Assembly: GCA_937873315.1 (NCBI GenBank)
Contig: CALMQX010000040.1
Coordinates: 106,368-170,367 of the forward strand
Length of the DNA: 64,000 nt
From: an uncultured Nostocoides sp.
Lineage (GTDB): Bacteria > Actinomycetota > Actinomycetes > Actinomycetales > Dermatophilaceae
Direction: 5' to 3'
A program made the position numbers and the translations under genes. Within the stretch, counting starts at the first letter, position 1; the number at the start of each line of letters is the position of its first letter. Under the pieces are notes generated by a model. That model was given only the letters and a program-made list of their open reading frames with translations, was not told the DNA's origin and searched no databases. Shown piece by piece: positions 17,218-26,745 of this stretch.

Positions 17218-19044
17218 TTATGGGCGCGGCGGGTAGCCCTGGCCCAGGGCCACGATGCCGCCCTCCGTGGCGAGGTAGACGCCGCCCGCAGGATCCTGCA
17301 GGAAACCGCCGACCGACAAGCCGCCACCGACCGATGGTCCACCGCCGACCCACGGACCGCCACCGGGGGTGGGGTCGACACACGGCAGCAGCGGGCCTCC
17401 GGGCGGTGCCGGGAAGCAGACCGTGTCGTCATCCTTGACCACCACATCGGGCTCATCCGGGCAGCCACCGTAGGCGACGGTCGGATCGCAGCCGCCCCGG
17501 ATCTCGGGCGACCCCTCAACCGTCAGCGCGCACGGGTCCACGCCCGGCATTGGGTGGGCGACGAGCATCCCGCACGATTCGCGCAGCGCGCTGATGACTT
17601 CCTCGGTCGACACCGTTGGGGTGCCGCAGACCGCGCCATCGCTATCGACGAGAGCGATTTTGGGGTCGAGTGTGCAGCCCGAGATCATCCGCGCGAGCTC
17701 TTGGCAGCTGAAGCTGCGCCAGCCGGACTGCTCACACTCCGCCACCTCGCGGCGCAGCGTCTCGCACGCGGACTCCCCGGTGGTCAGCGGCGTGCCATTG
17801 GTCGTGCCCTTGGAGCCGCCACTGCCGGTTCCCGTGCTGGTGCCTGGGTTCACCGGGGCACCGCTGCCCGAGGAGTTGTTGGCGGCATTCTGCGCACCTT
17901 GCTTGGCCTTGCTCGCGTCGTCGGCCCTCTTCTTGGCATCCTCGTCAGCCTTCTTGGCAGCCGCATATGCCGCGGCGGCCTCGGCTCGCGACTTGGCCTC
18001 GGCGGCCTTCTTGGCGGCCGCAGCGGCTTCTGCTGCAGCCTTCTTCGCGTCCTCAGCGGCCTGGCGCGCTTTGGCTGCCTCAGCGGCGGCGTTCGGGTCA
18101 CCGGAGGCGGCCGCGAAGCCCTCGGCAGCCTGGGCGTTCGCCTCGGCGGCCTGCGCCCAGTGCTGAGCATCCGAGGCCAGCGACTGGGCCTGGTCACGAT
18201 AACGGGAGTCCATGAGGTTGCCCAGCGCGCTCGAGGCACCATTGCCCCAGGCGACGATGCCGGCGGAGCCGGCGCCACCAGCGAGGACTCCGCCCGCAGT
18301 CGAGGTTGCGCCCCCGGCGCCCTTGGCCGACCCATAGATCACCGCGACCCCACTGAACCACGATGCGGCGAGGGTGCCGGCAATCTCACCGTCGCTGGTC
18401 TTGGGCTGATAGGTCCCGCCGTCAACACCGTCACTCCACGGGTTGGCTGCACCGGCGGCGGAGCAGGAGATCGAGGACGCGGACGGCATACCGGCCCCTG
18501 CGCCGAAAAGGTCTGGCAGGAAACCGGATTCGCGACCCGAGCCGTCACCGAAGCCAGCAGCGCCCGCGGGAACCGTCGGCTTGGTGCACGCCTGGGTGAC
18601 CTCCTTGACGCTGGGCAGGCCGTTGGCGAGTGAGGAGGTCCCGAGCGCGCCGTCGTGGCAGAGGACGGCCGCGAGCTGGGACTCACGGGCGGCATCCAGG
18701 CTCATCCCCGTGCGGTTGAGGAACGCCGCGATCGCCGAGTCCAGGACGGGGTTGGCAGGGACGTCAGTGGTGTCCTCCTTGGGCGCGGCGAGCCAACACA
18801 GGAGGTTCTCGTCAAGCACGATGACCCCCTCGGCGGACTCGATGGTGGTGGGCTTGGCATCGACCGCGTCGTCGGCCCAAGTGCAGATCCAGGGACGCCA
18901 ATGCCGTATGCCGTCGACGTCCCGATCCGCTGCCTGGGCGCTCCCGGCGGCGATAGTGGCCAGCGGCGCAAGCAGGACGGTGACCAGGATGGTGATGATG
19001 AGACGGCTGAGCGGCAAACGGCGGCCGCGGACTGTCGGAGTCAC
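17218..19044 (-). CDS. Secreted Cys-containing protein with Ala/Lys-rich coiled coil
   Basis: 608 aa, GTG start. Signal peptide RRLPLSRLIITILVTVLLAPLATIAAGSAQAA with an AQA cleavage motif. The mature protein has an N-terminal domain with cysteines (WRPWICTW, NLLCWLAAP), an Ala/Gly-rich middle with hydrophobic character (~230-275), a long charged helix (~280-385: QAAEDAKKAAAEAAAAAKKAAEAKSRAEAAAAY) and a Ser/Gly linker. A Cys-rich domain follows (CETLRREVAECEQSGWRSFSCQELARMISGC), then a Gly/Pro C-terminus. I recognise no family. The hydrophobic stretch ahead of the coiled coil might insert into a membrane, so an envelope-spanning or pore-like role is conceivable, but this is speculation. Confidence 0.6.
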   Translation of the reverse strand: MTPTVRGRRLPLSRLIITILVTVLLAPLATIAAGSAQAADRDVDGIRHWRPWICTWADDAVDAKPTTIESAEGVIVLDENLLCWLAAPKEDTTDVPANPVLDSAIAAFLNRTGMSLDAARESQLAAVLCHDGALGTSSLANGLPSVKEVTQACTKPTVPAGAAGFGDGSGRESGFLPDLFGAGAGMPSASSISCSAAGAANPWSDGVDGGTYQPKTSDGEIAGTLAASWFSGVAVIYGSAKGAGGATSTAGGVLAGGAGSAGIVAWGNGASSALGNLMDSRYRDQAQSLASDAQHWAQAAEANAQAAEGFAAASGDPNAAAEAAKARQAAEDAKKAAAEAAAAAKKAAEAKSRAEAAAAYAAAKKADEDAKKRADDASKAKQGAQNAANNSSGSGAPVNPGTSTGTGSGGSKGTTNGTPLTTGESACETLRREVAECEQSGWRSFSCQELARMISGCTLDPKIALVDSDGAVCGTPTVSTEEVISALRESCGMLVAHPMPGVDPCALTVEGSPEIRGGCDPTVAYGGCPDEPDVVVKDDDTVCFPAPPGGPLLPCVDPTPGGGPWVGGGPSVGGGLSVGGFLQDPAGGVYLATEGGIVALGQGYPPRP

Positions 19045-19169
19045 GGAGGGAACCCTTCGACGTGGTGGCCAGGGACATCGCGAAGGAGTGCGCCAGTCGC
19101 CGGGTGATACGCGTGTCTCATGCTCTCTGCGAGACCGCGTGCTCGGCGCCGCGGCGTACAGTGCGCGAC

Positions 19170-19601
19170 ATGAATGACTTCAATGCGCGCGTGATCGAGG
19201 AGTTCCGGAGCAATGGCGGGCGCGTGGTGCAGAACGGGCCATTCGGTCGGACGTTGGTCCTGCTGCATACCGTTGGCGCGCGCAGCGGTGCAGCGCGGAT
19301 CAACCCGCTGTTCTCGCAGCGCGTGAACGGTGGCTGGGTGATCGCCGCGTCCAAGGCCGGCCACCCGAGCGACCCGGCGTGGGCACACAACCTACGCGCG
19401 CACCCGGACCAAACGATCGTCGAGTATGCCGATGAGGCTGGCGTCGTGCGCAGTGCCCGGGTGCGGGTCAGCGAGTTGGCGGGCGAGGAGCGGTCGGCTA
19501 CGTGGGAGCGGTTCGTGGCAGCGGCGCCGATGTTTGGCGAGTACCAGGTCAAGGCAGGGGATCGGATCATCCCGCTGTTCGAATTGACGCTGGCGGAGTA
19601 G
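19170..19601 (+). CDS. Deazaflavin (F420)-dependent nitroreductase-like protein
   Basis: 143 aa from the ATG at 19170 (MNDFNARVIEEFRSNGG); earlier in-frame codons run into the divergent gene's promoter region. LLHTVGARSGAARINPLF, GGWVIAASKAGHPSDPAWAHNLRAHPD and the basic/acidic split-barrel pattern match the nitroreductase/quinone-reductase (Ddn) family, which uses reduced F420. Substrate not predictable. Divergent from the coiled-coil protein gene; a related paralog is at 38280-38798. Confidence 0.85.
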   Translation: MNDFNARVIEEFRSNGGRVVQNGPFGRTLVLLHTVGARSGAARINPLFSQRVNGGWVIAASKAGHPSDPAWAHNLRAHPDQTIVEYADEAGVVRSARVRVSELAGEERSATWERFVAAAPMFGEYQVKAGDRIIPLFELTLAE

Positions 19602-19702
19602 GTCAGCGGCGCCGGGATCAATGGCGCCGGGACGGCCCTCATGGCCCGGGTGCGCGCTCCGGAGCGAGACCGCCGAAGGTCCAGCGGCATGGCCCTGACG
19701 AC

Positions 19703-21964
19703 TCAGAAGGTCTCATCCCACTGAGCGACAGTGACCTGAACGGCATACACACCGTCATCAACCGGGATGTTGAGCGCCCCCCTGATCGTCCCGTCCGCCC
19801 GCGGCTGCGGACCCGGCTCAGCGACGAACTTCCCGAAACCCAACAGATCGCCAAACACCGGCAGCATTGAGCGACCCACGTCATTCGGCGAGGTGTCATC
19901 GAGCTCGGTGACCACAAACTCCACGCCCGTGCCATACGGGATCGGGTCCGGGAAGTACTGCCGGAGCTCGCGCACGTCGTCCTGGTCGAAGTCGCCGATC
20001 GTGTCATTGTCGATGTGCTTGAGCTGGACGCCGTCGACATTGACGGTCAGTTCGATGTCGTCCGCGCCCCAGCCGCTGGTCTCGGTCTGGCAGATGATCC
20101 TCGGCTCGCCACGCACCCCGCCCAGCAACACCGAGAGGTCGACTTCGGCGAGGATACTCACCGCCAAGTCCCCAGGGGTCAGTCCATCCGCCCGGCTGAC
20201 CTGCACATAAGCCATGTCCTCGCTCGCGAGCTCAGTCGTCAGGGTGTAGGTCGTCGGCCCCGGCCCCTGTCGATCCTCCAGCGTCCACGCCCCGTTCGAC
20301 TCCCGCGCCAGGGCCACCGCGAACGGCGTTCCCGACCCGGTGATCGTGATGGTGGCCTTGAGTTTGCGGCCGACGTCGACCTGCGGGCCGTCGAGGCGGA
20401 ACCACTTGGTGTCGGCGTCGGACCACCCGGTCGCCCCGAAGTCGTCGTTGAGCCGCTGCCCACCGCTCGGGAACGCTTCGCTGACCTGGTCCCCATAGGC
20501 GAGCTGGATCGCATCGCCCGGTCCTGAGCCCGTATGCCGGTGCGCCCGAAAGAGCGCGAGGAGCTCACCGCTGCGGGTGTCCGGTTGCACCTTGACGTAG
20601 AACGGTGCCGAGGTGAGCACGAACTTGTCACCGAAGTCTGGGTGAGTCTCCTTGCGGTATTGCTGACGTCGCCGCGACAGGTCGGTGTCGAGATAGACCT
20701 CGAGGTGTGCCGGACCGTGTTGGGTGGTCAGGTCGAAGTCGTACGTGCCCTTCTCATCGAAGCGATACCAGATCACTTGCCCTTCGACCAGCCACTCCGG
20801 ATCAGGGTGGTACTGCGGCCACGACGGAGGTGGGCTCGGCTTGAGCACCTCGATCGCCGACTCCACCGTCGAATGCGGGCGAGGCCGGTTTAGGTCGATC
20901 CGCAGCGGCTTGTGATCGGACAGATAGGACACGTCCTCGTGGCCCAGGGGCACCTCGGACAGTTCGTAGTCGATGGACAGGTGTTGCGCGGCCAGTTGGC
21001 TGGTGGTCGAGGCCAGCCAGTAATCCAGACGTTCGGACTGGGGCTGATAGCGCACCGATGCCGAGTGTCCGGGGTCCCGCGCGCCGGGCTCACCCGGTGC
21101 CTGATGTACCCCCCACAGGTCCGTGAGCTGGTCGGTGAGGTCATGACCCGGCGCCGCGAAGTATGAGGCCCACTCGGCGATGCCGACATGCTCGTGACTC
21201 TGCTCGCCCAGGACGTTGAAGTCGCCGCAGACGAAGGTCTCCTGCGTGAGCGGATAGCCGCCGCAGCACGCCTTGACGAAGGCACCGATCTCCGTCATTT
21301 GGGCGGACCGGGCGCTCTTATGCTCCTCAACGACGTTGGTGTCCGCCTGCGTATGACTCGCAAACACGTGGAGGGGCTCTCCCCCCGCATGGGGCCGCAG
21401 CCGCGCGTACACCACACCCTTGCAGGCGTCCCCGTCATTGCCCTCGGTGTCCTCATACGGCCAGAAGTTGACCACCGGGATGTCGGCGGGAAGCGGCATA
21501 CCCATCTGCGGGAGCAGGGCCGCGATGCCGGGATCGAGGGCGGCCGTCGAGCAGGTCTCGAACGGGAAGCGCGAGAGCAACATCAGCCCGCCGTCCTCGA
21601 GCCGGTAGCCACTCGAGATGGCGTGCGGCTGGCCGATGAGATTCCAGGTAGCCAGGAGCGGGACCATCTCATCAACCCCATTGCGGCGGACCCGGACGTG
21701 GTCATAGTCGACCTTGGTCACCTGGAACGGGAACCGCGTCTTCAGCTCGTCTGCCAGGATCTCGCGCGCATCCTCATCGAAGACCTCACACAGGGCGACG
21801 ACGTCATAGTCAAAGGCGCTGGCCTTGAGCTTGTCGGCGAGGATCTTTGCGCGGATCTCGGCGGTGTCGATCGGCGGGAGCGTGAGCCCCGGCGAGGCGC
21901 CGACCTGCATGGCCCAGGACCGCAACTGGGTGTTATAGGTGAGCATCCGCAGGCTGCTGGTCAT
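19703..21964 (-). CDS. Endonuclease/exonuclease/phosphatase-like protein with C-terminal beta domains
   Basis: 753 aa without signal peptide. Residues 1-~350 are an EEP (DNase I/sphingomyelinase-like) fold: MLTYNTQ, VALCEVFDEDA (catalytic Glu), FASHTQADTN, TFVCGDFNVLGE and SYLSDHKPLRID (terminal Asp-His). The remaining ~400 residues include two beta-sandwich-like parts: PPC-like EWLVEGQVIWYRFDEKGTYDF, and a later repeat with DAKWFRLDG-type strands. It ends with a segment (VNVDGVQLKHIDNDTIGDFDQDDV) that may be a calcium-binding or C2-like domain. Last gene of a four-gene operon; ATG overlaps the propeller gene stop by 4 nt. A phosphodiesterase acting on lipid head groups or nucleic acid is likely. 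Confidence 0.72.
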   Translation of the reverse strand: MTSSLRMLTYNTQLRSWAMQVGASPGLTLPPIDTAEIRAKILADKLKASAFDYDVVALCEVFDEDAREILADELKTRFPFQVTKVDYDHVRVRRNGVDEMVPLLATWNLIGQPHAISSGYRLEDGGLMLLSRFPFETCSTAALDPGIAALLPQMGMPLPADIPVVNFWPYEDTEGNDGDACKGVVYARLRPHAGGEPLHVFASHTQADTNVVEEHKSARSAQMTEIGAFVKACCGGYPLTQETFVCGDFNVLGEQSHEHVGIAEWASYFAAPGHDLTDQLTDLWGVHQAPGEPGARDPGHSASVRYQPQSERLDYWLASTTSQLAAQHLSIDYELSEVPLGHEDVSYLSDHKPLRIDLNRPRPHSTVESAIEVLKPSPPPSWPQYHPDPEWLVEGQVIWYRFDEKGTYDFDLTTQHGPAHLEVYLDTDLSRRRQQYRKETHPDFGDKFVLTSAPFYVKVQPDTRSGELLALFRAHRHTGSGPGDAIQLAYGDQVSEAFPSGGQRLNDDFGATGWSDADTKWFRLDGPQVDVGRKLKATITITGSGTPFAVALARESNGAWTLEDRQGPGPTTYTLTTELASEDMAYVQVSRADGLTPGDLAVSILAEVDLSVLLGGVRGEPRIICQTETSGWGADDIELTVNVDGVQLKHIDNDTIGDFDQDDVRELRQYFPDPIPYGTGVEFVVTELDDTSPNDVGRSMLPVFGDLLGFGKFVAEPGPQPRADGTIRGALNIPVDDGVYAVQVTVAQWDETF

Positions 21965-22863
21965 CGCAGGCCTCCCGTCACGGCAAGTCCGGTCACTCGA
22001 CTAAAGGTGGCCGCTCCCGGCGGTCGCCCACGGGCGACCAGCTCGCCGCGGTAGCGCAGGACACCTCCGCGGTCCCGGGACCAGCGGACCAGGCGAGCTC
22101 CCACCGCATCCGCGACGAGGAAGCCCGCCGACTCCGGGCAGATCGCCACCGGCGCGCACAGGCGACGGTCAAGGTGCCCTTCGACCAACCGATGCGCAGT
22201 CAGATCGGGATCCACCCGCCAGACCTCGCCGGCGCTGACGTCGGTGAGGAGGACCCGGTCACCGTCGCGTGCCACGGCATACGGCTGCCGGGGTATGCCG
22301 TCCGCGCGCGGCGGCAGGGCGACGTCGGCCCAGCCCGCGCCCGAGGGCCCATCGACCACCACGAGGCGAGCCAATCCGGGGTCGGTGATCCAGGTGCGGC
22401 CCTCGGCGTCGCAGGCCACCCCCGTCGGGGCCAGGAAGTCGCCCACGGCGCGAGAACCGTTAGCGCTCGCTGTCCCGAATGCCGACCACCCGTCCGTGGG
22501 TGCGCCGCCGGTCGTGATCTCTTCGACGGTCGCGCTCGACCAGACCACGCGGCGATTGCCGGTGTCGGCGATGACGAGTGTCCCGGCCGCTGTGACCGTC
22601 ACCCCACGAGGCGCCTTGAGGGGGCCAACCCCGGTTCCTACAAGGGTGAGGCTCGTCGTCGCGCCGGTGCGGCGATGGATGAGGGCCACCCGATCGTGAC
22701 CGGCATCCGCGATGACCATGAAGCGGCCTGCCGCGCAGGCGCCATACGGTTCGGAGAGGCCCGGGTCGGGAGCCGCTGGCCTCAGCGGAAGGCCACCCAC
22801 CCGGGGCTTGAGCCCGCCGATCGGCCACAGCCCGGCGATCTTCTGGTCGACGACATGGATCAT
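21961..22863 (-). CDS. NHL-repeat beta-propeller protein
   Basis: 300 aa. Five to six NHL-type blades are visible with the pattern PxGVxxxxxGxxxIADxxxxRVxx: PYGACAAGRFMVIADAGHDR, PRGVTVTAAGTLVIADTGNR, PTGVACDAEGRTWITDPGLA, PYAVARDGDRVLLTDVSAGE and PVAICPESAGFLVADAVGAR. No catalytic domain and no export signal. Probably a binding scaffold. Coupled by ATGA overlap to the EEP-like gene and 21 nt downstream of the beta-sandwich gene. Confidence 0.8.
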   Translation of the reverse strand: MIHVVDQKIAGLWPIGGLKPRVGGLPLRPAAPDPGLSEPYGACAAGRFMVIADAGHDRVALIHRRTGATTSLTLVGTGVGPLKAPRGVTVTAAGTLVIADTGNRRVVWSSATVEEITTGGAPTDGWSAFGTASANGSRAVGDFLAPTGVACDAEGRTWITDPGLARLVVVDGPSGAGWADVALPPRADGIPRQPYAVARDGDRVLLTDVSAGEVWRVDPDLTAHRLVEGHLDRRLCAPVAICPESAGFLVADAVGARLVRWSRDRGGVLRYRGELVARGRPPGAATFSRVTGLAVTGGLR

Positions 22864-22884
22864 CGCAGTTCACCCATTCCTCGG

Positions 22885-24210
22885 TTAGATCACGATGGCG
22901 ACCGAGTAGCCGCCGGACTCCTGGCGTTCTCCGTCGACATGAGTGAGGCGCAGGAGATGAGCCCCTCGGCCCTCCCCGGCGATCGCCGCTGCCAGATCGG
23001 CGGCCCGCATCCCGGGCAGATTCCACAGTGCCGCAACGCCTTTGGCGAGCGCTACATCGCCCGGGCCGTCGATGATGACCCCGATCGCGTCGTAGAACTC
23101 AGGCCCGAGACGCTCGATGAGTTCCCTGGCGCCGAGCGGGGTGTCAAAGGGATGCTCCCCCTTGTGGACTTGCTCGTCCACGAGGCCTCGGTCGACGGCG
23201 ACCTTCCACAGGCGGGCGCTGTCGGCGACCAGCCAACCCTGCTTCACCCGAAGCATCGTGAGCAGGTGCCGTCCGTGACCGGTCGCAATGCCCAACCGGT
23301 AGGCCTTCGCGCTGGGCGCTCGCAGCCGGGATGCCGGTCCGAATTCGCCCTTGGTCGTGCCGAGCACTCCGCGCAAAAGCGGGGTCACGGCCGCGCCACC
23401 ATGCATGAGCTGCATAGTGCTGTGGCGAGTCAAGAGCCCACCAAAGATCTGGAACAACTCCGAGGTGTCATCCGCCCCGGCAAGAATTGTCAGATTGCGC
23501 TGGCCGACGTGCCGATCGTGGTTGGCGTCCAGAGCGCCGGACCACTGGTCCAGGGGGCAACTCACCGTGGCCATCAGGCACTCGTGGCCGGTGAGGGTCG
23601 ACGGGATATCCCAGGTGTGATCGAGCTCCACGACCGCGCTGGCTCCCGGGCGGGTTCGGTCGGTGAGATTGACCATCGCCCCGCCGATGAGCTGGGGCTG
23701 GTATGCCGGGTTGTTGGGGTCGCCTCCGAAGAATCCGGGATTAACGAACCAGGCTCGGACGTGCACGCCGATCGCTGGCAAGAGGCCCAGGTTCCAGATC
23801 CGGACAAAGACGCGATAGCGCCGCCCCGACGTCGGGTTGACCACGAGCCGGCTTGGGTCGAAGGGCCCGGTCCAGGCCGCGTCGATGAGGGCGATGTCCG
23901 GGGACTCCCAGCACGGAACCGGTGGCCAGATCGGCCGAGCCCCACGGTCGCCGGGGCTAAAGGCGCGGATCATGAGGTACGGGTAGACGTCCTCGCGTCG
24001 TGGTCGACGCTCCCGACCGATCTCCTTGATGAGTCGGCCAGCTTGTCTCCCGACCGTGCTCGGACGCCAACCGTCCTTGAGATCGCCGCTCGGGCGGTCC
24101 ACGTGCCCGAACGATCCGGGCGGGTCCTCGCCGCGTTGGGTCTGATCCTCTTTGGGTGAGAGGACGGGGTATTCGTCATTCGGCAGGCGGCGGCGCCGGG
24201 TGGTGGCCAT
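22885..24210 (-). CDS. Conserved-looking protein of unknown function with Ig/CARDB-like beta-sandwich
   Basis: 441 aa. N-terminal ~75 residues are charged and Arg-rich. Residues ~95-225 read as a beta-sandwich similar to CARDB-type domains (ALIDAAWTGPF, RRYRVFVRIWNLGLLPAIGVHVRAWFVNPGFF, HECLMATVSCPLDQW). The C-terminal half is helical and ends with strands (HLLRLTHVDGERQESGGYSVAIVI). I do not recognise a family for the whole protein. Start ATG is 3 nt after the stop of the phospholipase-like gene and 21 nt before the propeller gene. It is therefore the second member of the operon. Confidence 0.6.
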   Translation of the reverse strand: MATTRRRRLPNDEYPVLSPKEDQTQRGEDPPGSFGHVDRPSGDLKDGWRPSTVGRQAGRLIKEIGRERRPRREDVYPYLMIRAFSPGDRGARPIWPPVPCWESPDIALIDAAWTGPFDPSRLVVNPTSGRRYRVFVRIWNLGLLPAIGVHVRAWFVNPGFFGGDPNNPAYQPQLIGGAMVNLTDRTRPGASAVVELDHTWDIPSTLTGHECLMATVSCPLDQWSGALDANHDRHVGQRNLTILAGADDTSELFQIFGGLLTRHSTMQLMHGGAAVTPLLRGVLGTTKGEFGPASRLRAPSAKAYRLGIATGHGRHLLTMLRVKQGWLVADSARLWKVAVDRGLVDEQVHKGEHPFDTPLGARELIERLGPEFYDAIGVIIDGPGDVALAKGVAALWNLPGMRAADLAAAIAGEGRGAHLLRLTHVDGERQESGGYSVAIVI

Positions 24211-24213
24211 CGG

Positions 24214-26637
24214 TCAGCCCTTTCCGTGCTTGATCCGGTCACGCCATGTCGGGTCGGTGACGGGATCGTGGGTCGAGGGTGGCAAGCAGGTCGCGGGCCC
24301 GTCACCGGGGAGGTAGTGGACCGCGAGATCGTCGGACTCGACGTACCAGAGGCCCGGATTCGCCGGTAGGTCGTGGTCAGCGTGGAACTGCTGAGGCGAC
24401 GTGCACGGCTGTCGGTATGCGTAGTCCTCGCCGAAGGCCGGGGTGATGTCAGGCACGCACACGGCCGCGCCGCGATCCCAGTCCCAGCAGTGCCAGGCAT
24501 ACCCGCGATCCGCGTCCAGGTTGAAGTCGGGAACCCCGAACTCGCTCTGGCCGACCTCATCGGCCATTCGCCCCACCAGATAGACGCCATAGTCGACGGG
24601 TCCGCCGAGGTGTTCGTCGGCGCTGAGGTGAGCATCGAGGACCGCCTCGGTCTCGGCCGGCGAGGAAGCCTTCTCGAGGTCGGCGCGGGCTCCGGCATCG
24701 CCGGCCAGCGCCGAGAGCAGGATCGTCGACTTGGTACCCACCACATAAGGTCCGGCGTGAGTCGCAGCGCCCTCTTGGGCGACACCGGCGCCGGCCTGAT
24801 TGGTCAACGGATAGCGCCACGGCGAAATCCACTCGGAGGCTTTGAACTCATCGCCGGTCGCATCAGCGCGATAACGCAGGGGACCAGTCAGACCGAGGGC
24901 TCCGGCCAAATCGGGTCGGCCGATCGCGGCCGGCAGGTCGCGGACAATCCCTCGTGGGTAGGCGTGGTCCAGGCCACGCGCGTCGCTCGCGGTCAGCCGA
25001 CCGGACGGCTCGGTGATCGGCCGCGGACCGGACGGCATACCCAGCGGGTTATCCATGGCCGACCCAATGTCATAGGTCCCCTCGTTGCCCAGCGTGGTCA
25101 GCCCGGAGCTGATCTCGACGGGTTTGGGCATCGCGAACCCGGACATGACCAAGGCGCGGCGAGCGAGGATGTACAGGTTCCAGAGGGGGACGATGACGCC
25201 CCAGTAGATGACTTCGCGGGCCGGGAAGGTCGTGATGTCGATGATGAGTCCGGGCAGGACGGTCAGCAGCCAGACGATCACCTGGCCGATGTAGACGATC
25301 CACGCGAAGAGCGCCAGCAGCAGGTCCAGCAGGGAGAACGAGTCGTCATCGTCCACATCGGCACCACGGCTCGGGTCGTCATCGATCCCGGAGCCGCCTC
25401 CGCCGGGCGGAGTGGGGAACGAGTGATCCGTGAACACTGACGGTGGCGGCGGCAGCCGCAGGCTGATCGCGTCCGAGGACGTCATCTTCAGGTAGCGGTA
25501 GACGATCTCCCACATCTGGCCCATGGCGTCGGCATTCGGCCGCCCATCGGGGTCGCCGGTGCCGGGGTCGGTCTCGCTGAAGGGCGGATCCTGCATGAGG
25601 ATGTGCGGCCCCTCGGTGCCATAGACCGCCGACATGGCCTCGAGCAGCCCATCGACCAGATGGTCTGGCAAGGGCCCAGTGTCCAGGTCAAAGAAGGTAT
25701 GCCGGTGCGCGGTGGCGGTCGGCCCGTCGCCATTGTCGTATGCCGGGAACCCGGTCCAGTAGTCGTATGCCGGTGCGTCGTCACGGCCGTTGTAGGGTGC
25801 GTCATTGCGGTGACGGAAGGCGAGCCTGAAGTGCAGTGCGGAGGTTCCGTACTCGCCGTAGAGCGGACCGGGGTGGCGAGCGCCGTAGTTCTCCGAGTCC
25901 ATGTGGTTCTCGACGAGGTGATGGCGCTGCCAGTGGTCGCGATAGGGTCCGCCGGACTTGGCATTGGTGAAGGCATGACCGGTGACATCCGTTGCGCAGT
26001 GCGACAGCCAGCCGACCGCGAAGGCGATCCGAGCCTCGGCGTCCTGACGCTCATCGGTGGTCGTGGCGGCGGCGAGGGCGGCCTGAGCCTGCTGGAAGAG
26101 GACGAAGGGGAACTGGTAGGTGCGCCGGTAGTGGAACATGTCCGACCAGTAGAAGGCGTCGTCGCCGAATGCCTGGGGAACACCGGAGGTGAGGATTCCG
26201 AACCAGTCACCCATCTGCGCGAGCAGCCCTTTAAAGGCGTCCAGGATCGCCGAGGTGAGTTCATCGAGCACCTGGGCCAGTTGGGTCGACAGGCCGCCGG
26301 TCAGCTGCGACGCGAGTTGGGCATTGTTCGTGGAGATGGGGTCAATCCACTTCTCCCACTTGGCGACGAACTCGGCGTCGATGACTTCCCAGACATCCAA
26401 TGCCCACGAAACGACCTGCCGAATGACCTGACCGGTGGTGTTCTTGAAGTCGGGGAGCAGGTAGAACAGGTCCGGACCGAGGGCCCCGAGCTCTAGGTAA
26501 TTGCGCCAGGTGTGGCAGTGCTCGCCGATGGCCATGGCGGAGGCGGGGGGTATGGGGTAACCCGGCGGAACGGCGCCGGTCCGCAGCCGTGCGGCGGTGT
26601 CGTGGGCAGCCTCGAGGTGGACATACCAACCAGGCAT
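24214..26637 (-). CDS. Zinc-dependent phospholipase C-like protein with internal membrane segments
   Basis: 807 aa from the ATG at 26637, preceded by GGGAGG at good spacing; a start 60 nt upstream lacks a ribosome site. The N-terminal ~330 residues follow the Zn-PLC pattern: MPGWYVHLEAAHDT, LELGALGPDLFYLLPD, AFAVGWLSHCATDVTGHAFTN and HLVENHMDSENYG supply clustered His/Asp ligands. A hydrophobic region around 455-520 (LLLALFAWIVYIGQVIVWLLTVLPGLI) has two or three membrane helices, then a ~290-residue C-terminal part with no known domain. There is no signal peptide. First gene of the four-gene operon; likely membrane-associated lipid hydrolase or a degenerate relative. Confidence 0.7.
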   Translation of the reverse strand: MPGWYVHLEAAHDTAARLRTGAVPPGYPIPPASAMAIGEHCHTWRNYLELGALGPDLFYLLPDFKNTTGQVIRQVVSWALDVWEVIDAEFVAKWEKWIDPISTNNAQLASQLTGGLSTQLAQVLDELTSAILDAFKGLLAQMGDWFGILTSGVPQAFGDDAFYWSDMFHYRRTYQFPFVLFQQAQAALAAATTTDERQDAEARIAFAVGWLSHCATDVTGHAFTNAKSGGPYRDHWQRHHLVENHMDSENYGARHPGPLYGEYGTSALHFRLAFRHRNDAPYNGRDDAPAYDYWTGFPAYDNGDGPTATAHRHTFFDLDTGPLPDHLVDGLLEAMSAVYGTEGPHILMQDPPFSETDPGTGDPDGRPNADAMGQMWEIVYRYLKMTSSDAISLRLPPPPSVFTDHSFPTPPGGGGSGIDDDPSRGADVDDDDSFSLLDLLLALFAWIVYIGQVIVWLLTVLPGLIIDITTFPAREVIYWGVIVPLWNLYILARRALVMSGFAMPKPVEISSGLTTLGNEGTYDIGSAMDNPLGMPSGPRPITEPSGRLTASDARGLDHAYPRGIVRDLPAAIGRPDLAGALGLTGPLRYRADATGDEFKASEWISPWRYPLTNQAGAGVAQEGAATHAGPYVVGTKSTILLSALAGDAGARADLEKASSPAETEAVLDAHLSADEHLGGPVDYGVYLVGRMADEVGQSEFGVPDFNLDADRGYAWHCWDWDRGAAVCVPDITPAFGEDYAYRQPCTSPQQFHADHDLPANPGLWYVESDDLAVHYLPGDGPATCLPPSTHDPVTDPTWRDRIKHGKG

Positions 26638-26745
26638 TGCGACCTCCCGTGGAGAGCGAAGTGGGACGTGCCGGGTAGCACCGACTCGACACTTCACAGG
26701 AGGCCGCCGTCCCGAACCTGATACGAGGCGGCCGGTCCAACAGGG

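Noticed and set aside
22174..24159. 661-aa open frame on the plus strand
   Set aside because: Antisense to the NHL propeller and beta-sandwich genes, which have recognisable motifs and coupled starts; the frame has no ribosome site or family resemblance.
26702..26733. Terminator after kdpE
   Set aside because: GGCCGCC/GGCGGCC arms are only 7 bp with an 18-nt loop; could be chance in GC-rich DNA.
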